Of a DNA stretch of 64,000 bases, positions 38,139 to 48,290 are shown piece by piece (position 1 is the stretch's first letter; each line of letters opens with the position of its first letter). The position numbers and the translations under genes were made by a program. The notes under the pieces were generated by a model, which worked only from the letters and a program-made list of their open reading frames with translations, was not told the DNA's origin and made no database searches. Origin of the DNA: Prostheceraeus crozeri (taxonomy: Eukaryota; Platyhelminthes; Polycladida; Euryleptidae); the NCBI GenBank assembly GCA_907163375.1, contig CAJQUW010007484.1, forward strand, positions 124,001-188,000. Direction: 5' to 3'.

Positions 38139-38261
38139 CAGGGATGAGAATCTTCCGGATTTTCTTTATCAGTAGCGGTAATACTAGTACATTTCATGCA
38201 TTGGGGCTCCCTTTCCAACCGCCTGTTCCGGATTTCTCACACTCAGGCAGTCTCATCCCTG
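38139..38261. mobile_element. 123-bp inverted-repeat MITE (CAGGGATGAGA ends)
   Basis: Ends are CAGGGATGAGA and TCTCATCCCTG, with TTCCGGATTTTC inside. The 6-bp sequence TACATA flanks both sides (38133-38138 and 38262-38267). The terminus is hAT-like, but hAT TSDs are 8 bp, so the superfamily is open. A one-ended relative begins at 50956. Confidence 0.65.
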
Positions 38262-38367
38262 TACATATTTTCCATGCATTGTATATTCAGTAAAAAAAGG
38301 ATGTATTATTGAATTAACCTGTATTTTCTAATATATCAAACTTCTACGTTTCAGGAATGTTTTCAGA

Positions 38368-41300
38368 ATGTTCTTCGTCGTCGCTTTCTTGGAAGATGAT
38401 GGCTCACCTAGTGGATTTGTTGAATTCGTACCAGCTAATTGGATGGAAGGGTTATCATACTGTCGATGGCCAAAACAGATAATAACCGACTACTCAAAGA
38501 TCTTAAGGGAGTCTCCAAAAGATGATTGGGATAAATACCGAGTCAAAGTACTTTCAAGATGCGGTAAGTAATTGCTCACAGCAGCTGCCTTGAATATTTT
38601 AAATTGATTAAATATTTGCCTTAATAGATTTAGTGTAATCCCTATCTTCTAGATATACTTGTCTTTTGATACATTAGAGTTTCTGATAGAACGAAATCGT
38701 GTTTGATTTAAATCATCCAGTTGATTATTCAACACCTGTGAGACATAATCTTCGATTTCCGAGTATTTGATGGTTAAGTAGGTATTGCCCTGGCAGTGGG
38801 CACAGTATTTTAAACTTAATGATAGCATGTGCGTCAAATAATTGACTATTAATTTTTCAAATAATATCATTTCAATTAAGATACTTTATTAATATTAGCT
38901 AGACTCACATAATCATACTGCTATTAGGTTCATACAACATGCTCATAACACAAAATCTCAAAAATCTCAATCATGAAAGAGTAGGGTGTGCAGCTGTATA
39001 TACCTGTATGCACAGATCTAACATGGCTTGCAGATTGACTTACTTAATTCTCGTGCCGGTGAGGCGTTGAGACCACATTTCGTACCAAGTTCCGCCAAGC
39101 ATCCTTGTTTTGGGCCAGTACTCGAGCTTCCGATGACGTTTTATTCACTGCTTGAAGATCTGCGCCGATCACATCTAACCACCGGGTTCTTGGTCTAAAA
39201 TTCTAAAATCGCGTGGCTGTTGAAACTGCATAGGCCTACACATGGGACATAAGCGTCCACACCTACCACGAATAGCTTGTCCCTCCTAACATTCTGAACC
39301 ATAATACAAACCTCTAATTATACTAAATGGAAGCTCTGTTTCCGTAATGGAGCAATTTACTCCTGTAAATGCAGTTATACAACTCACTGGCACTAAACCA
39401 TATCAGTTACGATATCATTGACTTTATTTGATTTAGACCTCATGAGATAAATTTCACTGATTATTGTTTTCTACTTTTACAGAGGACATGGTAACTGCAA
39501 GGAGACGAGCCAAGAGAGCAGAAGTAAATGAGAGTATGTGCGATTCTGATGTTGATCAGCCGATACGAAGGAAAATCCCCCCGAGACGATTCATCTTCAG
39601 CGATGTCGAACCTGCTGATGAAAGTACGCATGAGACACGTTTACATAGTTCTCCGAAAAGAAAAGAATTTGCAATTCCTCCTAGTTTTCCTGAACAGAGT
39701 TCACCATCCACAATGACAAGTTTTCTAAAAGTTGATAGACCAATGACGACCATGGATTCTCCTCAACGATATTTGCCTCCAGAGGTGACTCAACAAGCAG
39801 GAAATGGTAGGTGATACAACTATTCAAATGTTTTCAATATCATATATTGTGAAGTTGATTTGGGTTTGCAGATGCCTTCAATAAAACAGTTTTACGAGAG
39901 CTGGCAGAGATGAAAGATATGAAAGCAGTGCTAATGGATCTGGCCCTTCGAAATCAGCAGTTTATCGACCAAACAATTCCACCCCCGATTTCTTTGCCAG
40001 TAAATTCAGACGAGGATTTGCAAATACTTAGTGAATGGCTGGAGAATGAGAAAAATAATATTTCCTTCGTAAGTTGGTCGAACTATTTTATAATTCTGAA
40101 TAACATGTATGACCCTTATTGAGATACAAATGTCAGAAATTAATTCAAACACCTTCTATATTTCATCTCCTCGGTGAATAGTCTTGTTCATTTGAAAAGT
40201 CTTGTTCTAGTACTCTGAAAAACATCATTCCTCGATCACTAGCGTTCTCTCGCAATGATATTTTTTCCCCTACTGAAGAGAATGAATTTTCAAATTTCGT
40301 GAAAATGACTATTACTTCACAGCTTTGATGTTTTGGCTAATATTTCTTCCCACCATCCAGTCTATAATTAGGATCCTGTGTCGGGGAAAAAACGTTTATT
40401 CGGACTTAGTGTCCATCATGTTGGGAGTCCTGATGATTCCTCAAAGCAATGCAAGCGCGGAGAGAACGTTTTCTCTGGTGAGAAACGTACATACGGACTC
40501 CCGGTCTTCAATGAAAAATGAACTGCTGTCTGCATTGCTCACCCTGAAGGTGGGTGGTTTCCCCCCCCCCCACTCGACAAAAGAACTTTGCGCCGGTGCA
40601 AGGGTGCAACCGTTGCGTACCTAAATAAACACTGATTAATGCAGCAGATTAGTGCATTGGTAATAGGTTTATCTCAATACTCATTTTCTGATGAACGCCA
40701 ATGTGCAATCAAGATGAATTTCCGTAAATGTGTTAACTAGGTTAATTAGATTATTTGTCTATTATATCTGTTAAATGATACCTGGCGATCGAGTAATCGA
40801 GTTTCATCGTATAATTTGAGATTCCAGATAAATCATGCAATTTGCTTCTTATACTTGCTTTATACATTTTTGTATTTTTGTTGTTAGTCACACTTACATT
40901 TTTGTTTTTATTGTTCACAATATGCAATAGTCATTTTTCTCTTTAGTACGAGAGCAATTTTTTTTCTATCAAATCGATTCAGATTGGTTGGGAGGTGACG
41001 AAACAAAAATAGTCCCTAATAAGATACATACATCATGTAGGATTACATGTAGAATGTAGGTTAACCGTTCATCCCTGCTGTCTGCGAATTATGAGAAGTT
41101 TCGCCAGGTTGTGTCTTATAAAACAGATGAAATGCAGTGCAAACATAAAGACTGCTAACGTAAAAATTGGTGATAAAGGAAATCTTTTTGTGTCCCGATT
41201 TTTTGCCGCCAGTGTTTACTAAAGTGATCGATAGTAAGTGTTCCTCTGATCGTTTACGAGAAAAAGCAACCAAGAAAAACAAGAAAAATAAAAGTAAAGG

Positions 41301-42861
41301 TATAAATATATATATAGCTAACGTTATTTGGAAAAATAAGTTCATTAGTGATGTGTAATCAAATCTGAATGTGTTTTCGAGGAGCACAAGGATCAGGGCT
41401 CGAGACTGCTCCTCTGGGGAGGTACCACCGCTCCCACTTCATGGGTTGATAACATCCAACGCGTAACCTTGAGGGAGATGCTAGTGTAGAAGGCTCCCCC
41501 ACCCCTCAATGCTAATATGACTAACGTGCCCTATGGGTGGGGAAGGGTTGGCTAAAAAAACCCGCAGAATTATTTAGCTGATCACCAAATATACTGCTCG
41601 CCAAAAAAAAAAGTAGGACAGCAAATTCTTCAAACATTTTCACTGTTATTACTGGTAAGAATAGTTTTGCAGTTGATTCATTGCATTCATTTAGAAGCAG
41701 AACATCTGACAGTAGATAAACAATGCTCACCAAGTCAGCAACGTATAAATTGGAATGTTGTGAGGTCAGAGATCTGCTGAGATCAAGAAATGCCACAATT
41801 AAGTGAATTCGACAAAGGTCGTTTGATCGGCATGCTAGAAGCTGTCAATCAGACAAGTTGCAAGCAAGATGAACTGCTGCAAACGAACAGTGGAGAAATG
41901 GTGGCAAAGGTTTAGAGAAGACGGCCATGCAAGAAGGAAGGCAGGCAGTGAAGACCAGCAGTCACTGATACAAGGGAAGACAGACGAATTGTCTTAGCCG
42001 ACTGTCTTGCCTGCGCAATCCCCAGACTTGTCGCCAATTGAACATGTGTGGGACGTTTTGCAAAGGAGGCTGCAGCAGGAATACTCTCTGCCATCAGCAA
42101 CCCCCCAACAGCTTCTGCAAAGACTACGTGAGCAGTGGAATCGTCTTCCCCAAGATACCATTCAGCATGTCATTGACAGTGTTCCCAGGCGTCTGCAGCA
42201 GTGCATCCAAAGTTATGGAGGACACACAAGATATTAGTAGCACAATATTTGTGCATGTTTTTCCAAATATATGTATTTCTATCGATTACACTTCATTTTT
42301 ATTCACTAAAATTTGGTTCGAATAGCTGTCCTACTTTTTTTTGGCGAGCAGTATATAACATACCCATCACTCATTCACTCATCCCTTTTAACGTCCTTAG
42401 TTCCAGAGGATGCTGAGTTGGACGGTTGTCGCTTGATGATCGCAAGCTTAACAAACACGGACACTATTCGAAGCATAGCTTTCAGTCGCGATATGTTAAA
42501 TCAAAGCATAGCAATTGTGATATTTGTAACGCCACATTTCATATTGTAGCTACCATATTTCACTTTTGTCATTTATGAATTTGGTCTTCACATTTTTTAG
42601 GTTCGATTGATGTCGGGTATCGGTGGTGACAACATTAAGGACAACACTCGTCGAGTTCTTCGTCGAGTCCTAAAACCCCAGATGGCTTCGACTTTTAGCC
42701 TTAAGGGTAATAAAGGCAAAAGAAAATTCAATGAAACACCTTTATATCATGCTGTGTTAGCATCAATAAAGAAGGCGACGAAGTGTACGGAGAAAGACAT
42801 CGAAAGTGCGATTGGCTATGTTCTACAGCACAGTAATGATACGCTGAGGAAACATGTATAA
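38368..42861 (+). CDS. DUF4806-domain protein, four exons, 325 aa, apparently intact
   Basis: Exons 38368-38563, 39483-39806, 39872-40068 and 42601-42861, with GT-AG junctions and phases 1, 1, 0 that agree throughout. The N-terminal 65 residues (FFVVAFLEDD, FVEFVPANW, CRWP) are the small domain that usually opens this family. Exon 2 encodes a basic, Ser/Pro-rich disordered linker. Exon 3 has a coiled coil (VLRELAEMKDMKAVLMDLAL), then LPVNSDEDLQILSEWLENE, and runs into exon 4 (LMSGIGGDNIKDNTRRVLRR, ASTFSLKGNKGKRKF and a final helix) to form the DUF4806 domain. Its molecular function is unknown. It is strongly multi-copy in cnidarians, sponges and some insects, which hints at mobility. A preceding exon with 5' UTR is likely (acceptor at about 38360). 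The third intron (40069-42600) carries two transposon remnants. The gene ends 0.6 kb before the second YR-like gene, on the same strand. Confidence 0.82.
39044..39196 (-). mobile_element. LINE C-terminal fragment
   Basis: On the minus strand RTRWLDVIGADLQAVNKTS, then AWRNLVRN and a stop at 39046-39044. R-W-x-D-x-I-x-x-D-L followed by A-W-R-x-x-V is the typical C-terminus of LINE reverse transcriptase proteins. It lies in the first intron of the DUF4806 gene. Confidence 0.6.
40325..40624 (+). pseudogene. hAT transposase C-terminal remnant
   Basis: The frame contains MIPQSNASAERTFSLVRNVH followed by RSSMKNELLSALLTLK. S-N-A-S-x-E-R-x-F-S is the hAT C-terminal dimerisation block containing the catalytic Glu. 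The core of the enzyme is absent. It sits in the third intron of the DUF4806 gene and is unrelated to the large hAT at 15.6-25.5 kb, whose block reads ACVERANKQYS. Confidence 0.7.
41594..42351 (+). mobile_element. internally deleted Tc1-like transposon, 758 bp
   Basis: TIRs CTGCTCGCCAAAAAAAA...GTAGGACAG lie at both ends, with a TA dinucleotide outside each (41592-41593 and 42352-42353). Two transposase remnants survive: an N-terminal piece from 41790 (MPQLSEFDKGRLIGMLEA, helix-turn-helix start) and a C-terminal piece from about 42007 (AQSPDLSPIEHVWDVLQRRL), which has the third catalytic acidic region. The centre, including the first two acidic residues, is deleted. Tc1 elements are usually 1.3-1.7 kb, so about half is missing. 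Confidence 0.85.
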
Positions 42862-43289
42862 CTGAATTGAATGTGTGGTTGAACATGAATGATTTGAAAT
42901 ATACATGTAGAGCTTGAATGCTGGAATATCATACATTTAATGTATTCACATTTCTTTTCTCTACTGATCTGTAAGTTTGATAAATGTGTGGGAATCATTG
43001 CAAATATTTGTGTAGAATGTTTATTAATTAATGAGGAACTAGAAACGCCGGGCTCGAAGTTTTCAGGGAATTCCTGGATTTTCTGATTCGAAATTATTTC
43101 ATTTTATGCAGATTTGTAATAATTTTGCGAGATTTTCTGAATTGGATGCAGATTTCTCGCTTCATTTTCTATTTTCCGGGATTTTCTAGCCCTGCGCCAA
43201 CGGTTGGATGGCGTTTTAATCTCAACTGAAACTTGAAAAATAGATAGATGATTTTAAAAATTAGTGTTTAACGTAATATAGAACATCGG

Positions 43290-43458
43290 TAATAATGTAG
43301 CCAAAACGTAGAACAACGAGTAGAATAGCGACACCGAGGCGATATCGTCTCACGCGACAGATCCTTACCTTCCGCGACCAAATCGGCGATATCGAGACTA
43401 AGTTCGGCGACCAAATTGGCGATGTACGTACGATGTCGACGCAATGTAGTTGGTTACT
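43290..43458. repeat. terminal-like sequence rich in GCGATATCG (right partner of 31402-31610)
   Basis: Ends TGGTTACTGGGGTA, the inverse of the start at 31403, and contains GGCGATATCG copies and TCGC/GCGA motifs. It abuts the first visible exon of the second YR-like gene, so it has intruded into that gene's upstream intron. The open frame from ATG 43416 partly reads through it and should not be taken as the true N-terminus. Confidence 0.5.
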
Positions 43459-45159
43459 GGGGTAATAAACCACGGCAGAAATTCGATAAAAAAGATTGCT
43501 GTCCATATTGCCAAAAGTTCGTTCTTAGCACAAGCTTTTTGCGTCACCTAAACAGCCAGCACAGCCGAGAAAAAGAGGTACAGCATATCAACACTTTTCT
43601 TAAAGGATCGCTTGGTAAGCGTAAATCGACACAGTTGTTACAAAACAAGGGAAACCATATAAACAACCAAAAAGTGTTGAAGCATGGGGGTCACTTGATA
43701 GTTGTACAAAGACCAGCAAACAATATTGATATATCTCGTAATTTGGATTCTTATGCGAAGTGTAAAGAGTGCGCAGGATACTATTCGTCAACAGAAATGT
43801 GGAGACATGTATGTCCGGCAATTGAAGTAAGGAAGGAAACGAAAGTACGAAGGGTCTCATTGATCGATTTATCTGATTTGTCATTCACGGAGGAGCAAAA
43901 TATGTTCTTCAAAAGAATGAAAACAGATCCCCTTTCCGAGATAGCAAAAAACGACAACGCTTTGTTGAAATTGATATCAAGTATGTTTTTAAAGAAGGGC
44001 ATGAATAAGTATTTTTCTATTTCTCAGAAGGTGCGCAGCTTGTGTAACTTTCTTAAATTCGTCAGAGATTTCGCAGGTAATCCGGAAATTTCATATACGG
44101 AGTTGATTCAGCCCGCAAAATTCAAACTTATGAAAAATGCCTTCATCAAGATGTTTAATTACGAGATTAAATTGTCATCCAATGAAACGGATATATCAAT
44201 GGAGCGACCATCTGCCCTTAAACGACTTAGACAAACCATTTCTCAAGTAGCAGAAGAAATTCAGAACGAGGCCTACCGGACGTTAGATTTTGAAAAGGCC
44301 AGGGAGGTGAAAGCTTTTTTTAAGTTATTTCATTACGAAATAACGCCCCTTATGACTAATGCCCATGTTTACATGAAGTGCTCTCAGTCAGGAATGCCAC
44401 AAACTTTGCCGAAAAAGGTTGATATAGCCAAGTTGAAAGAATATATGACGACGGAAAACGCCAGACTTCTGAAGGAAGTAACCCTAGCTTTCTTGATTTT
44501 GTTTAATAGAAAGCGTTCCTCGGAGGTTGCCAAACTCGAGAAGAAAACTTGGGATGATCGTGAGAAATGGAAAGAAAATGCCCGCGAGGAGTAGAAAAAA
44601 CTAAGCGAAGAAGAGAGAAAAACCGTGGAGTCACTGGAGCTGGTTTACGTTCGTGGGAAGTGTAATAAGTTCGTGCCGATACTGTTTCCAAAGGAAATTA
44701 TTCCGGTTATCCAATGGCTCACAACTCTGACGAAAAAGTATATCTTCGAAAATAAAGCGGGGAATTTTATTCGAGGTCATGATGCCATCAGAAAGGTTGA
44801 ATTATTGGCTGAAGTCGAGAATGTATCTTTGATAACCAGTACGAAATATCGAAAGTTGGCAGCCACAACTTTGCAGGTGAGATTTCGCCAATTACAGGAA
44901 GCTATGTGTTGGAAACTGTACGTGTATCGGTATTTGAATTATTGGCATAGAATGTCATTGCATTTTGAAATTATAAAGAGATAATGCATGACAGGGACTA
45001 CTAAAACTAGATCTAACGCCTATATCTATTTGAGTCGTCCCTGATGCATGACTTGTGTACGATGTCTAAAATAAAATACTTGACTTGTGTACGATGTCTA
45101 CGACCACAGGTTATCATTCTTGATATCACTGATTATGTTGTAAATCGATGTTAAGTTTA

Positions 45160-45310
45160 GTAATGGATAGAGGATGGCTGTACGATTCTTAGGGATATAG
45201 AGAGGGAAATTAATTGATAAATCCCGAGGGCTTTAGCCCGAGGGATTCATCAAGTAATTTCACGAGGTATGTCCTAGAGATATTGTGCAGCCATCCTCTA
45301 TCCGTTATAA
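45160..45310. repeat. 150-bp palindrome centred on CGAGGGCTTTAGCCCGAGGG
   Basis: GGATAGAGGATGGCTG (45165) pairs with CAGCCATCCTCTATCC (45289). The arms continue inward through GGAAATTAATTGAT/ATCAAGTAATTTC to the centre AATCCCGAGGGC-TTTA-GCCCGAGGGATT. A related centre occurs at 47449-47484, on the far side of the Crypton-like gene. Confidence 0.78.
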
Positions 45311-45464
45311 AGTATGCCAGATTATTACCCATGAAGTATGACTCTAGATATCCGTGATAAAATCCCTCTTTACAAGAATTTGCCCTGTAATACTTTTGAA
45401 TTTTAAATTCATGCTTTACGATAAGGGACAATTCTATGATCCTTACCTCTTAAGTTGTGGTACA

Positions 45465-46811
45465 ATGAATTCGTTCCACAATGTTATCGATGATTTCAAT
45501 TATGAATTGGATGAATTACTTAGTGAAGATTTCAATATCGACTTCAGACACGGAGAGCCAATGACCAGTAATGAGATCCAGAATTCTATAACAAAGCAAA
45601 TACCAGTGAAAACAAGACTGAGCGCTAATTGGGCAAGGAACACCTTTAACTCTTGGATAAAAGAACGTAACAAGAGAATTCTAGAATCAAATTCGACTGA
45701 TTTGCTCCTTCTGTCAGACGATGGGGAAGTAACACTTGAAGTGATGACAAAAGACACTTTGAATGATGCCTTACAGTTCTTCTTCTTCGAAGCCAGAGAG
45801 AGAAATGGCGACCGATATCCTAGTGACTCTTTGCGGTGTTTGTTCAGTGGTATTTCTTACTACCTAAGCAACTTCTTGAACAAGTCATGGAATCTATGGA
45901 AAAGCACTGAATTTTCTGGCGCTCGCCGTGCCCTCGACTCCGCTATGAAGGAAACATCTGAGCGAGGTGTCAACAAACAGAGAAAGCGGGCTTCTGCAAT
46001 CGATGCCGATCAAGAGGACAACTTGTGGAATCGCGGATATTTAGGCTGCAGGAATCCAAAGACTTTAAACCGCACATTGCTATACATTCTTTCAATAAAT
46101 TGCGGATTAAGAGGTGGCAGAGAGCTGCGGTCACTGACAATTGGACCTAGAGGCTCATTAGCCCTGCGGTCAGTCGATGGGATAAGAATCCTTGAGTTCA
46201 CGGAATCGTATTCCATGACGTTTAAGAATGGGATGAGGGATCATGTAGAGCCGAAGGTTGTCAAGATCTGGCCAGCTGAAAATCCCAATCGCTGTCCCGT
46301 GAAGCTTTTTGAAAAGCTGATTTCTGTACGTCCTTCTCCCTGCTCTACCAACGCCCTTTTCCTTCAGCCAGTACCGAATTATTGCAATTTCCAGTGGTAC
46401 ATGAACACTCCCGTCGGGCATAATACACTTGACTCTACAATCAAAAATCTTATGGAGGCAGCCGGCGAGGATGAAGCGAATTTCACCAACCAGAATGGTC
46501 GTCGCACGTCGGTAACTCGCATCATCAATGCGACTGGGGATAAAGATCTTGCGAAAAAGATCACCGGTCATCGATCAGACTGTGTAACATCTTACAACTG
46601 CGTAAGTGATAAGCGCTTGAGAGTTGCATCCAACATTCTTACTGGATCCATCGCAAATGAGGCCTGCACCAGTATACAAGTTTACATGCGCACAAACTCA
46701 AGTAGCTCGTTGAGTGCAGAGCTAGTGCAAGCGTGCCAGACTTTAGAGATGACCCCAAAGAAAATGGTCATTACCCGACCAGATGGCAGTAGTGCATCAG
46801 TTGAATTTTAA
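45465..46811 (+). CDS. Crypton-like tyrosine recombinase (DUF3504 / KCTD1-ZMYM-type), intact
   Basis: The frame is open from 45354, but ATG 45465 (MNSFHNVIDDFNYELDELL) is the likelier start, giving 448 aa. An N-terminal SAM-like part (WARNTFNSWIKERNKR, LNDALQFFFFEARERNG, SLRCLFSGISYYL) precedes the catalytic domain. That has INCGLRGGRELRSL (box-I Arg), FTNQNGRRTSVTRI (H/R-x-x-R region) and KKITGHRSDCVTSYNCVSD (Gly-His and the candidate nucleophilic Tyr). This layout is the Crypton-derived DUF3504 fold of vertebrate ZMYM, QRICH1 and WOC relatives. Cryptons move as circles by tyrosine recombination. The ORF has no stop or shift and lies on the same strand as its host gene, inside the intron after 44876. 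Near-matching palindromes flank it (45160-45310 and 47449-47484). Confidence 0.8.
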   Translation: MNSFHNVIDDFNYELDELLSEDFNIDFRHGEPMTSNEIQNSITKQIPVKTRLSANWARNTFNSWIKERNKRILESNSTDLLLLSDDGEVTLEVMTKDTLNDALQFFFFEARERNGDRYPSDSLRCLFSGISYYLSNFLNKSWNLWKSTEFSGARRALDSAMKETSERGVNKQRKRASAIDADQEDNLWNRGYLGCRNPKTLNRTLLYILSINCGLRGGRELRSLTIGPRGSLALRSVDGIRILEFTESYSMTFKNGMRDHVEPKVVKIWPAENPNRCPVKLFEKLISVRPSPCSTNALFLQPVPNYCNFQWYMNTPVGHNTLDSTIKNLMEAAGEDEANFTNQNGRRTSVTRIINATGDKDLAKKITGHRSDCVTSYNCVSDKRLRVASNILTGSIANEACTSIQVYMRTNSSSSLSAELVQACQTLEMTPKKMVITRPDGSSASVEF

Positions 46812-47082
46812 CTTGCTTCCTTTCTTGACTATTTATCTTTATTTTATATTTCTATGGGTTGAATGTTCTTGTACTCACATTTCTATGTTATATAAAGTTC
46901 CCCGGGAATAAAGTTTATCGAATATAGAAGGGATTCTGAATACGATTCTACAACTATGTAATAATCTGGTATACTTTATCACTGGTTAAACCATGTCTGT
47001 TTAACTGGTATATTCATTTTTCCTATCTCTTTAATAGCTATTTACACAACTAGTGCAAAATATCCATCTTTCTTGCATTTCT

Positions 47083-47148
47083 CGAGATCAATATGTCTAT
47101 GCACGAGCCCAAAGGGCGAGTGCATAGTTTGTTGATCGAGATAAATTA
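47083..47148. repeat. 66-bp hairpin downstream of the Crypton-like ORF
   Basis: TCTCGAGATCAA...CTATGCACGAGCCC pairs with GGGCGAGTGCATAG...TTGATCGAGA around an AAA loop. It has the same GAGCCC/GGGCGAG theme as the neighbouring palindromes. It could be a terminator-like or recombination site; the function is unknown. Confidence 0.7.
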
Positions 47149-47448
47149 TAAAAAAAAATTAGCAATTATACGTATAGGATATCGTATGATATTTGAAAGA
47201 ATTATCAACATAACGACTGCCGAAGACTGGATTTTGTTATAGAATAATGCTTTTAAATATCATACAATATCTATTTTAACGCATAGCTTTCTCGCGAATC
47301 AAAGTGTGATATTCAAAATTTCCGTTTGTTATATACGTAATGCATGGAAATTAGGACACAGTTTTTCTGTCATGTTTTAGGATAACTTATCTGTTATCTT
47401 TTATGCGTTATGTATAAGATATTCAAGGATATTTAGGGTGATAAGTAG

Positions 47449-47490
47449 ATAAATTCCGAGAGCCGAAGTCTCGAGGGATTAATTTATATA
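47449..47490. repeat. second palindromic site resembling 45211-45251
   Basis: GATAAATTCCGAGAGC and CTCGAGGGATTAAT align with GATAAATCCCGAGGGC and CCCGAGGGATTCAT at 45214-45247, in the same orientation and about 2.2 kb apart. The pair brackets the Crypton-like ORF. Confidence 0.6.
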
Positions 47491-47734
47491 TTACCTTGAA
47501 ATATACAGTTGTCCGCACTCCTGTGTTGAATCTCACGAATTATTCCCAAAAATTTGAATTTATGACAAAAATGATTACATCTAACAAATATCTCCATCTA
47601 CATCTAACCAATAACTCCTGGAAAACTAAGAATATAATGGTATATTTGCTATCTCCAATATAACAAATTTGGTTGTCCAAAAAGGAGTTGATATTCGAAA
47701 CAGTACATACAGTTCTCACCATACATACAAAGAG

Positions 47735-48290
47735 GTAAATGCGTCCAAAGTCGAATTTCACGCATATCGAGGATCTGTACAGTAAGTCAATGTCTCACCA
47801 ACAGTTAGAGAGCTGGAATAAAACAAATGGGATTGGGGCGTTGAATTGGCTTCGGCAAGAGGTTACCGGTATATTGACAAAGTACTTGATATTTGAAGCA
47901 GTTGGAGTTACATACTAAAATATAGATGCGTGCAAATTCGAATTTCACGCATGTCGAGGATCTGTACAGTAAGTCAATGTCTCACCAACAGTTAGAGAGC
48001 TGGAATAAGCCAAATGGGATTGAGGCGTTGAATTGGCTTCAGCAAGAGGTTTTATTGACCAAGGAGTTGATATTTGAAGTAGTTAGAGTTACATACGTAG
48101 ATAAATACGTCGAAAATCGATTTTACGCATGTCGAGAATCTATACAGTAAGTCAATGTCATATGAACAGTTAGAGAGCTCAACTGTGGTTTAGGCGTAGA
48201 ATTTACGTGGTCAAGAGGTTATATTGACTAAGGAGTTGATATTCGAGGCAATGGGAGTTGCATACAAAAAGAAAAAAAGAGAAACAGAAG
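47735..48290. repeat. tandem repeat of about 180 bp, three copies
   Basis: TCACGCAT(A/G)TCGAGGATCTG with ACAGTAAGTCAATGTC recurs at about 47759, 47945 and 48124. Units also share AGTTAGAGAGCTGGAATAA and AAGAGGTT(A/T)..TATTGAC. Diverged relatives occur at 53204-53460. It lies in the intron of the second YR-like gene. Confidence 0.75.

Noticed and set aside
43416-43478. ATG 43416 as the start of the second YR-like gene
   Set aside because: The first 40-odd bases belong to the CGATATCG-rich repeat ending in TGGTTACTGGGGTA. A phase-0 acceptor at 43476-43478 matches the start of the homologous exon in copy 1.
46170-46571. Minus-strand ORF in the Crypton-like gene
   Set aside because: Shadow of the plus-strand recombinase frame, with no family match.
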